From the NCBI GenBank assembly GCA_041685045.1, contig JAWLGP010000007.1, forward strand, positions 121,367-185,366: a stretch of DNA of 64,000 nucleotides, read 5' to 3'. Positions 1 through 9,383 of the stretch are shown in pieces. The notes beneath the pieces are model-generated. The model did no database searches, was not told where the DNA came from, and saw only the letters and a list, made by a program, of their open reading frames with translations. Source of the stretch: Thiohalomonas sp041685045. Lineage in GTDB: Bacteria; Pseudomonadota; Gammaproteobacteria; Thiohalomonadales; Thiohalomonadaceae. Made by a program: the position numbers and the translations under genes. Numbering within the stretch: the first letter of the stretch is position 1; each line of letters begins with the position of its first letter.

Positions 1-1
1 G

Positions 2-643
2 CGGCTCACTTTCGGATTGAATGGCGCGGCCGACGTGCGCGCCAGTTACCGTACCGACAATGTCGGCAGCGACCTGACGGTGACGACCCCCAACGGGACC
101 TTCGCCTGCCGTCTGCCGCTGTTGGGGAGCCACAACGTGCGAAATGCACTGGCGGCCATCGCCGGCGCCTTGGCGCTCGGGGTCGGTCACGAAGCGATGG
201 CCGCCGGACTGTCCGGGCTGAAGCCGGTACGCGGGCGCCTTGCGCCGCGACAGGCGCCCAACGGTGCGGTAGTCATCGACGACAGTTACAACGCCAATCC
301 CGCCTCGTTGCGGGCCGGCATTGACGTACTCGCGGCCTGCGCGGGGCGGCGACTGCTGATATTGGGCGACATGGCGGAACTGGGCGATGACGCCGCCGCA
401 CTGCACGCGGCCTCGGGCGAGGCTGCGCGCGTGGCCGGCATCGACGGCCTGTATGCCGTCGGCCCGCTCTCCCACAACGCCGTGACGGCGTTCGGCGAGG
501 GCGGCATCCATTTCGATTCACAGGCGGCGCTCATCGAGGCGCTGCGCCACCAACTGGCACCCGGAGTGACGGTGCTGGTCAAGGGTTCGCGTTCGGCCCG
601 CATGGAGCGGGTTGCGGACGCGCTTTGCGGGGGAGAGGACTAA
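2..643 (+). CDS. murF: MurF, UDP-N-acetylmuramoyl-tripeptide:D-Ala-D-Ala ligase (C-terminal part, cut by window edge)
   Basis: Cytoplasmic Mur ligase that adds D-Ala-D-Ala to the UDP-MurNAc-tripeptide, the last soluble step before lipid I. The reading frame is open from base 2, so the gene starts outside the window; the TTG at 17 is an internal codon, not a start. About 213 residues are visible, covering the end of the central ATPase domain and the C-terminal ligase domain. The MurF hallmark DDSYNANP lies near residue 95, and a glycine-rich LGDMAELG stretch follows. mraY starts 6 nt after the stop, as expected for the dcw operon. Identity is firm; only the N-terminus is missing. Confidence 0.95.
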   Translation, partial: RLTFGLNGAADVRASYRTDNVGSDLTVTTPNGTFACRLPLLGSHNVRNALAAIAGALALGVGHEAMAAGLSGLKPVRGRLAPRQAPNGAVVIDDSYNANPASLRAGIDVLAACAGRRLLILGDMAELGDDAAALHAASGEAARVAGIDGLYAVGPLSHNAVTAFGEGGIHFDSQAALIEALRHQLAPGVTVLVKGSRSARMERVADALCGGED

Positions 644-649
644 CCTACG

Positions 650-1735
650 ATGTTGCTCTACCTGGCGGAATACCTCGCCCAGTTCCACTCCGGCTTCAAC
701 GTGGTCCAGTACCTGACGTTGCGGGCGATCTTCGGCGTGCTTACGGCGTTGCTGATTTCGCTGACGTTGGGACCGCTGCTGATCCGGCGGCTGACCGAAT
801 TGCAGATCGGCCAGTTCGTGCGCGATGACGGACCGCAGACCCACCTCAGCAAGGCCGGCACGCCTACCATGGGCGGCGCCCTGATCCTGTTGGCGGTGGG
901 GAGCGCTACGTTGTTATGGGCCGATCTCAGCAATCGCTATGTCTGGGTGGTGCTTTTGGTCACCCTCGCCTTCGGCGCCATTGGCTGGATTGACGACTAC
1001 CGCAAGGTGGTTCGGCGCCGCTCGGAGGGGCTGAAGGCGCGGGAGAAATACCTGCTGCAATCGGTGGCCGGTTTGGCGACTGCCCTGTTCCTGTACTTCA
1101 CCGCAACCAGTACAGTCGAGACGCAGCTGATCGTGCCGTTTTTCAAGAGCGTCGCCATTCCGCTGGGTCTGGTCGGCTTCGTGGTGCTCACCTATTTCGT
1201 GATCGTCGGCAGCAGCAACGCCGTGAATCTCACCGACGGCCTGGACGGCCTCGCCATCCTGCCGACGGTGATGGTGGGCGGTGCGCTCGGCGTCTTCGCC
1301 TACGTTACCGGTCACGTCAATTTTGCCAACTACCTCAGCATCCCCTACGTGGCCGGGGTCGGCGAAGTGGTGGTGTTCTGCGGCGCCTTGGTGGGGGCCG
1401 GACTCGGTTTTCTCTGGTTCAACACCTATCCGGCCCAGGTCTTCATGGGGGACGTCGGCGCGCTGGGTCTCGGTGCGGCACTCGGCGTGATCGCCGTGGT
1501 GGTGCGGCAGGAGTTGGTGCTGCTGGTGATGGGCGGGGTATTCGTGATGGAGACGGTCTCGGTGATCCTGCAGGTCGCCTCCTTCAAGCTGACCGGGCGG
1601 CGCATCTTTCGAATGGCGCCATTGCACCACCACTTCGAGCTGAAGGGTTGGCCCGAACCGCGAGTGATCGTGCGCTTCTGGATCATCACGGTGATCCTGG
1701 TGCTGATCGGACTTTCGACCTTGAAGATTCGTTGA
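650..1735 (+). CDS. mraY: MraY, phospho-N-acetylmuramoyl-pentapeptide transferase
   Basis: Integral inner-membrane enzyme that transfers phospho-MurNAc-pentapeptide to undecaprenyl phosphate, forming lipid I. The protein has 361 residues, the usual size, and about ten hydrophobic helices. Visible family motifs are DDGPQTHLSKAGTPTMGG near residue 63, NLTDGLDGLA near residue 195, and the histidine-rich MAPLHHHFELKGW near residue 325, which sits in the cytoplasmic active site. It lies between murF and murD with 6 and 4 nt spacers, so it belongs to the same transcript. Nothing is unusual. Confidence 0.98.
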   Translation: MLLYLAEYLAQFHSGFNVVQYLTLRAIFGVLTALLISLTLGPLLIRRLTELQIGQFVRDDGPQTHLSKAGTPTMGGALILLAVGSATLLWADLSNRYVWVVLLVTLAFGAIGWIDDYRKVVRRRSEGLKAREKYLLQSVAGLATALFLYFTATSTVETQLIVPFFKSVAIPLGLVGFVVLTYFVIVGSSNAVNLTDGLDGLAILPTVMVGGALGVFAYVTGHVNFANYLSIPYVAGVGEVVVFCGALVGAGLGFLWFNTYPAQVFMGDVGALGLGAALGVIAVVVRQELVLLVMGGVFVMETVSVILQVASFKLTGRRIFRMAPLHHHFELKGWPEPRVIVRFWIITVILVLIGLSTLKIR

Positions 1736-1739
1736 CCCT

Positions 1740-3095
1740 ATGACCGCGGAACTGGCACAAGTGGGACAAGACGTAGCGGGGGCGACGGTAGTGGTCGGCC
1801 TTGGCCGTACCGGTCTGTCCTGCGTGCGCTTCCTGGCCCAGCAGGGCGACGACGTGCTGGTCGTCGACAGCCGCGAATCACCGCCGGGACTCGACGCGTT
1901 GCGCCGGGAGCTGCCCGGGATCGATTGCCGCGTCGGTGGCTTTGATGCCCAACTCTTTGCCACTGCCGGCCAGCTGGTCGTGAGCCCCGGGGTTGCCTGG
2001 GACGAGCCCGCACTGCTGGCCGCCCGCGAAGTCGGCGTGCCGGTGTTCGGAGATATCGAGCTGTTCGCGCGCCATGCGCGGGCCCCGGTGATCGCCATCA
2101 CCGGCTCCAACGGCAAGAGTACGGTGACCACGCTGGTCGGCGAAATGGCCGTCGCCGCGGGCCTTGAGGTGAGGGTAGGGGGCAATCTGGGCACCCCGGC
2201 CCTCGACCTGTTGGGTGACAGTGAGCCGGACCTCTATGTACTCGAGCTCTCCAGCTTCCAACTGGAATCGACCGCCTCACTGAACGCGGCGGCCGCCGCG
2301 GTGCTGAACGTCAGCGACGACCATCTGGACCGTCACGGCAACCTTGCCCACTACGCCGCCATCAAGCAGCGCGTCTACCGCGGGCACGGGGTGGTGGCGG
2401 TGAATGCCGATGACCCACTGGTCGCCGCCATGGCCGAGCCCGGACGCAGCGTGGTCCGGTTTTCGGTCGGCCGCGATGCCGATTACGCGCTCCTTGAGCG
2501 GGATGGCGAGCTCTGGCTCTCGGTGCGGGGCCAATCGGTGTTGGCGGCGCGTGAGATGCGCATTGCCGGCCGCCACAATCTGGCCAACGCTCTGGCGGCC
2601 CTCGCCCTGGGTGAGGCGGCGGGCCTGCCGCTGGCGGCCATGCTGAATACCCTGCGCCGGTTCGAGGGGCTTCCGCACCGCTGCCGGCTTGTCGCCGAAA
2701 GGGGGGGCGTGGGGTATTACAACGATTCGAAAGGGACCAACGTCGGTGCCACGCTGGCCGCCCTGACCGGCATGCCGGCCGAACGGGTGGTGTTGATTGC
2801 CGGCGGTCTCGGCAAGGGTGCGGACTTTGCACCGCTCAAACCGGCGGTGGCGGCGCACGCCCGCGCCGTGGTGCTCATCGGTCGCGATGCCCCGGTTATC
2901 GAGCAGGCCCTACGTGATGCTGGCGTCCCGCTACTGCATGCGGTGGACATGGACGAAGCCGTGGCGATGGCCGCCAACGCTGCCCAGCCGGGCGATGCGG
3001 TGCTGCTGTCACCGGCGTGTGCCAGTTTCGATATGTTCAGCGGTTATGCCGCGCGTGGCGAGGCCTTCGTCGCGGCCGTCGGGAGGCTGTCATGA
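1740..3095 (+). CDS. murD: MurD, UDP-N-acetylmuramoyl-L-alanine:D-glutamate ligase
   Basis: Cytoplasmic ATP-dependent ligase that adds D-glutamate to UDP-MurNAc-L-Ala. It has 451 residues. An N-terminal Rossmann-like nucleotide-sugar domain (VVVGLGRTGLS near residue 18) is followed by the Mur ligase P-loop GSNGKSTVTTL near residue 121 and the C-terminal domain with YYNDSKGTN near residue 325, typical of MurD. The start ATG is 4 nt after the mraY stop. The stop overlaps the ftsW start as ATGA, suggesting translational coupling. Longer frames across this region on both strands are shadows of this gene. Confidence 0.98.
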   Translation: MTAELAQVGQDVAGATVVVGLGRTGLSCVRFLAQQGDDVLVVDSRESPPGLDALRRELPGIDCRVGGFDAQLFATAGQLVVSPGVAWDEPALLAAREVGVPVFGDIELFARHARAPVIAITGSNGKSTVTTLVGEMAVAAGLEVRVGGNLGTPALDLLGDSEPDLYVLELSSFQLESTASLNAAAAAVLNVSDDHLDRHGNLAHYAAIKQRVYRGHGVVAVNADDPLVAAMAEPGRSVVRFSVGRDADYALLERDGELWLSVRGQSVLAAREMRIAGRHNLANALAALALGEAAGLPLAAMLNTLRRFEGLPHRCRLVAERGGVGYYNDSKGTNVGATLAALTGMPAERVVLIAGGLGKGADFAPLKPAVAAHARAVVLIGRDAPVIEQALRDAGVPLLHAVDMDEAVAMAANAAQPGDAVLLSPACASFDMFSGYAARGEAFVAAVGRLS

Positions 3096-4261
3096 CCGTG
3101 GCTGTGCTGACCGCCGTTCCCGCCGCCACGCGCCGCCATGCGCCGCTGCTCGATCTGCCGTTGCTGTTCACCGCTTTGGTGTTGCTCGGTTTCGGTCTGG
3201 TGATGATCGCCTCGGCCTCCATCGGCATCGCCGACCGCCAGACCGGCGACCCGTTCTATTACCTACTGCGTCAGTCCGTCTATGCCGGCCTCGGTCTGGC
3301 GCTGGCCTATGCCACCCTGCGTGTGCCGTTGGCGGTCTGGGAGCAGGTTGGGCCGGTGCTGCTTTTCGGAAGCGCATTGTTGCTGATTGCGCTGTTCGTG
3401 CCGGGCTTCGGCCGCACGGTCAACGGCAGTACCCGCTGGCTGTTGGTCGGTCCGATGAACTTCCAGGTTTCCGAGTTGGTGAAGCTGGCGCTGGTGGTCT
3501 ACCTGGCCGGCTATCTCGTCCGCCGCGGCGACGAGGTACGCAGTACCGTGGGCGGCTTTCTGAAACCGATGCTGTTGGTCGTTTTGTTCGGCTCCCTGCT
3601 GCTCTCGCAACCCGATTTCGGTGCCGCCGCCGTGCTCGTCGCCACCGCCATGGGCATGATGTTTCTTGGCGGTGTGCGTCTCTGGCTGTTCGGTCTGCTG
3701 CTCTCGCTGGCGGCCGGTGCGCTGGCACTGCTGGCGATCTCCTCTCCCTACCGGATGGCAAGGCTGACCTCCTTCCTCAATCCTTGGGACGACCCTTTCA
3801 ACAGTGGCTTTCAGCTGACCCAGGCCCTGATCGCCTTCGGTCGCGGCGACTGGTTCGGCGTCGGCCTGGGCGGCAGCGTGCAGAAGCTCTTCTACCTGCC
3901 GGAGGCGCATACCGACTTTGTGTTCGCCGTCATGGCCGAAGAGCTGGGGTTGATGGGCGTGACCACGGCCATCGTGCTGTTTTCACTGCTGCTCTGGCGC
4001 ATCTTTCGCATCGGCCGTCGCGCCGCCACGGCCCATCACCTGTTTGGAAGCCATTTGGCCTTTGGCGTGGGGCTTTGGCTGGCGCTGCAGGCGTTCATCA
4101 ACATGGGCGTGAACATGGGGCTGTTGCCGACCAAGGGGCTGACCCTGCCGCTGATCAGCTACGGCGGCAGCAGCATGCTGGTCAGTTGTCTGGCCATTGC
4201 GCTGGTGTTGCGGGTGGGTTTGGAAACCAGTCTGGGCACCACCTCGGGAGGCCGGCCGTGA
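3092..4261 (+). CDS. ftsW: FtsW, lipid II polymerase of the division septum
   Basis: SEDS-family membrane glycosyltransferase that polymerises lipid II at the septum together with FtsI (PBP3). The start is placed at ATG 3092, overlapping the murD stop by 4 nt. A longer in-frame extension back to 3017 lies inside murD and is rejected. The 389-residue product has about ten membrane helices. The SEDS signature LPTKGLTLPLISYGGSS is near residue 350, and a large periplasmic loop precedes it. It lies between murD and murG in canonical order and overlaps murG by 4 nt. Confidence 0.97.
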   Translation: MTVAVLTAVPAATRRHAPLLDLPLLFTALVLLGFGLVMIASASIGIADRQTGDPFYYLLRQSVYAGLGLALAYATLRVPLAVWEQVGPVLLFGSALLLIALFVPGFGRTVNGSTRWLLVGPMNFQVSELVKLALVVYLAGYLVRRGDEVRSTVGGFLKPMLLVVLFGSLLLSQPDFGAAAVLVATAMGMMFLGGVRLWLFGLLLSLAAGALALLAISSPYRMARLTSFLNPWDDPFNSGFQLTQALIAFGRGDWFGVGLGGSVQKLFYLPEAHTDFVFAVMAEELGLMGVTTAIVLFSLLLWRIFRIGRRAATAHHLFGSHLAFGVGLWLALQAFINMGVNMGLLPTKGLTLPLISYGGSSMLVSCLAIALVLRVGLETSLGTTSGGRP

Positions 4262-5346
4262 GTGCGCGCATCCTGATCATGGCGGGCGGCACCGGCGGGC
4301 ACGTCTATCCGGCCCTGGCAGTTGCCCGCGCGTTGCGCGAACAGGGCGTCGAGATCAGCTGGCTGGGCACCCGCAACGGTCTCGAGGCACGGGTGGTGCC
4401 GGAGGCCGGTTTTCCCATCCATTTCATCTCTATCGCCGGTCTGCGCGGTCGCGGCCTGTTCGGCTGGCTGTTGGCGCCGTTGCGCGTCGCCCGCGCCATG
4501 ATCCAAGCCTTGGGGGTGGTCCGCCGGGTGCAGCCGGGCGCCGTGCTCGGCATGGGCGGGTTTGTCACCGGCCCCGGCGGCGTGGCTGCGCGTCTGAGTG
4601 GCCGCGCCCTGGTGATTCACGAGCAGAATGCAGTGGCCGGACTCACCAACCGCCTGCTGGCGCCACTGGCGCAACGGGTGCTGGAGGCCTTCGGCGGTAC
4701 TCTGCGGCGGGCCGAGGCGCTGGGAAACCCCGTGCGTGCCGACATCGCCGCGCTGGCCGCACCGGCCCAACGTCTGCAAGGGCGCGAGCCGCGCCTGCGC
4801 CTACTGGTGGTCGGCGGCAGCCTGGGCGCCGCCGCCCTCAACCGCACCGTGCCGCAGGCCTTGGCGCTGCTGCCGGAGTCGGAGCGGCCGCAGGTGATCC
4901 ACCAGACCGGTGAGGCGAAGCTGGCGGAAACTCGGGGACACTACCGCGAAGCCGCGGTCGAGGCGGACGTTCGGCCCTATTTGGAAGAGATGGCAGAGGC
5001 GTACGGCTGGGCCGACCTGGTGGTCTGCCGCGCCGGAGCCCTGACTGTCAGTGAACTGGCGGCGGCAGGTGTCGCCGCGGTTCTGGTGCCGTTTCCGTTT
5101 GCGGTTGATGACCATCAGACCCGCAACGGCGCCTATCTTGCCGACCGGGGGGCCGCCCTGTTGATTCAGCAACGCGATTTGAGCGCCGAGCGACTGGCGG
5201 ACTTGCTGCGGGAGTTCGCCGCGGATGCCCGCAATGGCCGGCAGCGCCTGAATGAAATGGCGCAGGCCGCCCGCGCCGCGGCCCGGCCGGATGCCACCGA
5301 GCGGGTCGCCCAAATCTGTCTGCAACTGGCCGGAGGTACGGCATGA
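4258..5346 (+). CDS. murG: MurG, UDP-GlcNAc:lipid I N-acetylglucosamine transferase
   Basis: Membrane-associated glycosyltransferase (GT28) that converts lipid I to lipid II. The open frame runs far upstream through ftsW and murD, but the start is best placed at GTG 4258, which overlaps the ftsW stop (GTGA) and leads directly into ARILIMAGGTGGHVYPALA, the G-loop that begins MurG proteins. A second glycine loop, VVGGSLGAAALN, begins the C-terminal domain near residue 185. The length of 362 residues is normal. The stop overlaps murC by 4 nt. Confidence 0.97.
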   Translation: MSARILIMAGGTGGHVYPALAVARALREQGVEISWLGTRNGLEARVVPEAGFPIHFISIAGLRGRGLFGWLLAPLRVARAMIQALGVVRRVQPGAVLGMGGFVTGPGGVAARLSGRALVIHEQNAVAGLTNRLLAPLAQRVLEAFGGTLRRAEALGNPVRADIAALAAPAQRLQGREPRLRLLVVGGSLGAAALNRTVPQALALLPESERPQVIHQTGEAKLAETRGHYREAAVEADVRPYLEEMAEAYGWADLVVCRAGALTVSELAAAGVAAVLVPFPFAVDDHQTRNGAYLADRGAALLIQQRDLSAERLADLLREFAADARNGRQRLNEMAQAARAAARPDATERVAQICLQLAGGTA

Positions 5347-6785
5347 GTATTCCCAGCGTCAAGCCGGCACCGGCGGCCGGACACACCGCCATGGGGCGGA
5401 TCCACTGCATCTATATGGTCGGTATCGGTGGCTCCGGCATGGGCGGCATTGCCGAGGTGCTGCTCAATCTCGGCTACCGCGTAGTGGGCTCCGACCTGCG
5501 GGAAAATGCCGTGACCCGCCATCTGGTTTCGCTGGGGGCAACCGTTTTCCTCGGCCACCGCGAGGAGCAGATTGAAGATTGCGATGTGGTGGTGATCTCC
5601 TCTGCGGTCGGGGACGAGAACCCGGAAGTGCGCGCGGCCAAGGCGCGGCGCATTCCGGTGGTGCGCCGGGCTGAAATGTTGGCGGAGCTAATGCGGTTCA
5701 GGCACGGCATCGCCGTGGCCGGTACCCACGGCAAGACCACCACCACCAGCCTGATCGCCAGTCTGCTGGCCGAGGGCGATCTCGATCCCACCTTCGTCAT
5801 CGGCGGCCGCCTGAACAGTGCCGGTACCCATGCGCGGCTGGGCGCCAGTCACTACCTCGTCGCCGAAGCGGACGAGAGCGATGCCTCGTTTCTGCACCTG
5901 CAGCCGATGACCGCGGTCGTGACCAACATCGAGCCGGATCACATGGGGACCTACGGCGGGGACTTTCGTCGCCTGCGCGCCACTTTCATCGAGTTTCTGC
6001 ATCACCTCCCGTTCTACGGGCTGGCCGTGGTCTGTCTCGATGACCCGGAAGTGCGGGCCCTGATTCCCGAGATGGCGCGGCCGGTACTGACCTACGGCTT
6101 CAGTCCGGACGCGGACGTGCGTGCCTCCGAAATCGAGCAGCACGGACTGCGCACCCGCTTCCGGGTCTCCCGCCCCGGGGTGGCAGAGTGGCTGCAGGTC
6201 ACGCTGAATATGCCCGGTCACCACAACGTACTGAACGCGTTGGCGGCCATTGCCGTGGCGCACGAAGTGGGGGTGGGCGATGCGGCCATCGCGCGCGGGT
6301 TGGAGAGCTTCCAGGGGATCGGCCGGCGTTTCCAGGTCCAGGGTGAGGCGAACACCGTCAAGGGGCCGGTGCTGCTGGTGGATGACTACGGTCACCATCC
6401 GAGCGAAGTGGCCGCCACCCTGTCGGCGGCCCGGGCGGCTTGGCCCGACCAGCGTCTGGTGCTGGCCTTCCAGCCGCATCGCTACTCACGCACCCGTGAC
6501 CTGTTCGAGGACTTCACCGAAGTGCTGTCGGAGGCGGACGTGCTGCTGGTGCTCGAAGTCTACGCCGCGGGCGAGGAGCCGATCGCCGGGGCCGACGGGC
6601 GGACCCTTTGCCGCGCAATCCGCGCCCGGGGACAGGTGGACCCGGTGTTCGTGCACGGTGTCGATGCGCTGCCGGAGACGCTCCTCGGCGTCATCCAGGC
6701 GGGCGACGTGGTGCTGACCCTTGGCGCGGGCGATATCGGCGCCGCCTCGGCCCGGCTCATCGAGCAACTGGAGGCATCTGGATGA
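5343..6785 (+). CDS. murC: MurC, UDP-N-acetylmuramate:L-alanine ligase
   Basis: Cytoplasmic Mur ligase that attaches L-alanine to UDP-MurNAc. It has 480 residues. The N-terminal MVGIGGSGMGGIAEVL loop (near residue 25) binds the UDP substrate, GTHGKTTTTSLIAS near residue 130 is the ATP P-loop, and YGHHPSEVAATL near residue 350 is a C-terminal MurC signature. The start overlaps murG (ATGA) and the end overlaps the murB start. Gene order murG-murC-murB-ddlB is standard for gammaproteobacterial dcw clusters. Confidence 0.98.
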   Translation: MSIPSVKPAPAAGHTAMGRIHCIYMVGIGGSGMGGIAEVLLNLGYRVVGSDLRENAVTRHLVSLGATVFLGHREEQIEDCDVVVISSAVGDENPEVRAAKARRIPVVRRAEMLAELMRFRHGIAVAGTHGKTTTTSLIASLLAEGDLDPTFVIGGRLNSAGTHARLGASHYLVAEADESDASFLHLQPMTAVVTNIEPDHMGTYGGDFRRLRATFIEFLHHLPFYGLAVVCLDDPEVRALIPEMARPVLTYGFSPDADVRASEIEQHGLRTRFRVSRPGVAEWLQVTLNMPGHHNVLNALAAIAVAHEVGVGDAAIARGLESFQGIGRRFQVQGEANTVKGPVLLVDDYGHHPSEVAATLSAARAAWPDQRLVLAFQPHRYSRTRDLFEDFTEVLSEADVLLVLEVYAAGEEPIAGADGRTLCRAIRARGQVDPVFVHGVDALPETLLGVIQAGDVVLTLGAGDIGAASARLIEQLEASG

Positions 6786-7693
6786 TGGCCGCGAAGCGCT
6801 GGGAACTGCGCGGCGAGCTGCGGCTCGACGAGCCGATGGCGCGGCATACCTCCTGGCGGGTGGGCGGCCCGGCCGACCAATGGTATCGGCCTGCCGATTC
6901 TGACGATCTTGCGCTTTATCTCGCCTCGCTGCCCGCCGATGAGCCGGTTTACTGGGTCGGTCTCGGCAGCAACCTGTTGGTGCGCGATGGCGGACTGCGC
7001 GGCAGCGTGATCAGCACGGTCGGGGTGCTGGCGGAGATCGAAACGGTCAACGACAGCGGCTTGCGAGTGGGCGTCGGCGCGCCCTGTGCCAAGGTGGCGC
7101 GCCACTGCGCCCGTTCCGGCCTGAGCGGTGCCGAGTTCCTTGCCGGGATCCCCGGCACCATCGGTGGGGCGCTGGCTATGAATGCGGGCTGCTTCGGCGG
7201 TGAGACCTGGCAGCACGTGCTCGAGGTCGAGGTGATCGACCGACAGGGCCGGCGCCGCTGGCGTTCCGCTGGGGACTATCAGGTCGGCTATCGCCATGTG
7301 CAGGGTCCGCCCGGTGAATGGTTCATCGGCGCGCTGCTGTCGTTCGAGGCAGGCGACACCGAACAGGCGAGCGCCCGCATGCGGGAGTATCTGGAACGGC
7401 GCAGTGCGACGCAGCCGCTGGGGCTCCCCAACGCCGGTTCGGTATTTCGCAATCCGGTGGGTGATCACGCCGCCCGCCTGATTGAGCAGTCCGGTCTGAA
7501 GGGGCTGCGCGTCGGCGGTGCCCAGGTTTCGGAAAAGCACGCCAACTTCATTATCAATACCGGCACGGCGACGGCGGCCGATATCGAGGACTTGATAGCG
7601 CTGATTGCGACAGAAGTGCTGCGGCGCCACGGCATTCGTCTGCACCCCGAGGTCCACATCCTTGGCGAGCGTGAGCGGAGGGTGAGGCAATGA
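6782..7693 (+). CDS. murB: MurB, UDP-N-acetylenolpyruvoylglucosamine reductase
   Basis: FAD-dependent cytoplasmic reductase that makes UDP-MurNAc. The start is at ATG 6782, overlapping murC (the second ATG at 6785 is equally possible). An upstream extension to 6608 lies in murC and is rejected. The 303-residue protein shows HTSWRVGGPAD near residue 21, the FAD-binding VGLGSNLLVRDGGLRG near residue 59, the GAEFLAGIPGTIGGALAMNAG stretch near residue 116, and NAGSVFRNP near residue 217 with the catalytic serine. The lack of the extra E. coli-type domain makes it a short type II MurB. Confidence 0.96.
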   Translation: MMAAKRWELRGELRLDEPMARHTSWRVGGPADQWYRPADSDDLALYLASLPADEPVYWVGLGSNLLVRDGGLRGSVISTVGVLAEIETVNDSGLRVGVGAPCAKVARHCARSGLSGAEFLAGIPGTIGGALAMNAGCFGGETWQHVLEVEVIDRQGRRRWRSAGDYQVGYRHVQGPPGEWFIGALLSFEAGDTEQASARMREYLERRSATQPLGLPNAGSVFRNPVGDHAARLIEQSGLKGLRVGGAQVSEKHANFIINTGTATAADIEDLIALIATEVLRRHGIRLHPEVHILGERERRVRQ

Positions 7694-8610
7694 GCGAGTC
7701 ACTTGGCAAGGTGGCACTGCTGATGGGCGGCTGGTCGGCGGAGCGCGAGGTGTCGCTAAAGAGCGGAGCCGCTTGTCTGGCGGCGCTGCAACGGCGCGGC
7801 ATCGATGTGCACGGCATCGACGCCGGCCGCGATGTTTTGCTGCGTTTGGCCGATGGCGGGTTCGACCGCGTCTTTATCGCGCTGCACGGACGCGGTGGCG
7901 AAGACGGGGTCATCCAGGGGGCGCTGGAAACGTTGGGGCTGCCCTACACCGGCAGCGGTGTGCTGGCTTCGGCGCTGGGTATGGACAAGCTGCGCACCAA
8001 GCGGGTTTGGCTCGGCAGCGGCGTTCCGACCCCCGACCATGCGGTGCTGCGCGCAGACGGCGATTTCGACGCCGTGGTCGCGCGGTTGGGACTGCCGCTG
8101 ATGGTGAAACCGGCCCGTGAGGGGTCGAGCATCGGCATGAGTAAGGTGACCGACGCGGCCCAGCTGCGTGCCGCATTCGAGGCGGCCGCGCGCTACGACG
8201 CCGAGGTGTTCGCCGAGGCCTTCGTCAGCGGCGCGGAATACACGGTGGCCATTCTGGGGGATGAGGCGTTACCGGCAATCCGTCTGGAGACGCCCCGCAC
8301 CTTTTACGACTACGAGGCGAAATACGCGGCCGACTCGACCCGCTATCTCTGTCCCTGCGGCCTGGACCCGGAGCGCGAGCAGGCGCTGCAGGCGGTTGCC
8401 ATTGCCGCCTTCGAGGCGGTGGGTGCCAGCGGCTGGGGGCGGGTCGATGTGATGGCCGATGCCGCGGGCAATTTCTGGCCCATCGAGGTCAACACCGTGC
8501 CCGGCATGACCGATCACAGCCTGGTGCCGATGGCGGCGCGGGCGGCGGGTGTCGATTTCGATGAACTGGTGTTGCGCATTCTCGCCACGAGCCTGGGGGA
8601 CCGCGCCTGA
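7690..8610 (+). CDS. ddlB: D-alanine:D-alanine ligase (DdlB type)
   Basis: ATP-grasp ligase that forms the D-Ala-D-Ala dipeptide used by MurF. It has 306 residues, the normal size for the dcw-encoded DdlB. It begins with VALLMGGWSAEREVSLKSG, contains the ATP-binding PAREGSSIGMSKV near residue 140 and ends with the metal-binding WPIEVNTVPGMTDHSLVPMAA near residue 265. The start overlaps murB by 4 nt (ATGA). The TGA stop shares one base with the ftsQ ATG. Confidence 0.97.
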   Translation: MSESLGKVALLMGGWSAEREVSLKSGAACLAALQRRGIDVHGIDAGRDVLLRLADGGFDRVFIALHGRGGEDGVIQGALETLGLPYTGSGVLASALGMDKLRTKRVWLGSGVPTPDHAVLRADGDFDAVVARLGLPLMVKPAREGSSIGMSKVTDAAQLRAAFEAAARYDAEVFAEAFVSGAEYTVAILGDEALPAIRLETPRTFYDYEAKYAADSTRYLCPCGLDPEREQALQAVAIAAFEAVGASGWGRVDVMADAAGNFWPIEVNTVPGMTDHSLVPMAARAAGVDFDELVLRILATSLGDRA

Positions 8611-9368
8611 TGGCCCGCCGACAGGCCGCCACACGGGAAGAAAGCTCCGGTCGGCTGCGCGGCTGGCTGGTCGCGGTCGGCAAGGGGGCCATCGGTGCCG
8701 TGCTCCTCATCGGCGCCGTCGCCGGTGGTCGCTGGCTTGGCGAACCGTCCACCCTGCCTGTGGAGACGGTTCGGGTACGTGGTGACTTGGCGCACCTGGA
8801 CCGTGACGAGTTGAAGCGTGTGGTCATCCCGTTCGCGCAGTCGGGTTTCCTGCGCCTGGACATGGCAGGCCTGCGGACGGCGGTCGAGGAGTTGTCCTGG
8901 GTCTACCGGGCGACGGTAAGACGGACATGGCCGGCCACTTTGGTGATCGCGGTCGAAGAGCAGCGTCCGGTGGCGATCTGGGAGGAAGGCGGTTTCGTCA
9001 ATCAGCATGGCGAGCTTTTTCGTTCCGATGGACACGGGCCGCTTCACGGGCTGCCGGTGCTGAACGGGCCACCGGGCAGCAGCCGCGAACTGGCCCAGCA
9101 TTATCGCGAGGTCCAGGGCATGCTGGCGGCACTCGGCGTGCGGCCGGCGCGGCTGCGGGTCACTCCGCGGCGTGCCTGGACCGTGACGCTGGACAACGGC
9201 CTGGAACTGAATTTGGGGCGGCGCAACATGGAGCGGCGCCTGCTGCGTTTCGTCCGCACCTACGGTAAGGCGATCGCGCCGCGGCTGGCTGACATCGAAG
9301 CGGTGGATTTGCGTTACACGAATGGTTTTGCAGTGCGGTGGAAGCCGGGCACGGCGCCCACAGCCTGA
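8610..9368 (+). CDS. ftsQ: FtsQ, divisome protein with POTRA domain
   Basis: Bitopic inner-membrane divisome protein that links FtsB/FtsL to the septal synthase. The 252-residue product has a short basic cytoplasmic tail, one membrane helix near residues 28-46, then a periplasmic POTRA domain (VETVRVRGDLAHLDRDEL) and a beta domain containing ATVRRTWPATLVIAVEEQRPVA, the conserved FtsQ segment. The ATG shares its first base with the ddlB stop. Position before ftsA supports the call. Confidence 0.95.
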   Translation: MARRQAATREESSGRLRGWLVAVGKGAIGAVLLIGAVAGGRWLGEPSTLPVETVRVRGDLAHLDRDELKRVVIPFAQSGFLRLDMAGLRTAVEELSWVYRATVRRTWPATLVIAVEEQRPVAIWEEGGFVNQHGELFRSDGHGPLHGLPVLNGPPGSSRELAQHYREVQGMLAALGVRPARLRVTPRRAWTVTLDNGLELNLGRRNMERRLLRFVRTYGKAIAPRLADIEAVDLRYTNGFAVRWKPGTAPTA

Positions 9369-9383
9369 TCGGGGAGTTGAGAC

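Noticed and set aside
914..2194. 426-residue open frame on the minus strand across mraY and murD
   Set aside because: Antisense to two conserved genes, low-complexity composition (His/Asp/Gln runs) typical of a high-GC shadow frame.
2797..4257. Long upstream extension of the murG frame
   Set aside because: Covers ftsW and the end of murD; MurG's own N-terminal glycine loop begins just after GTG 4258.
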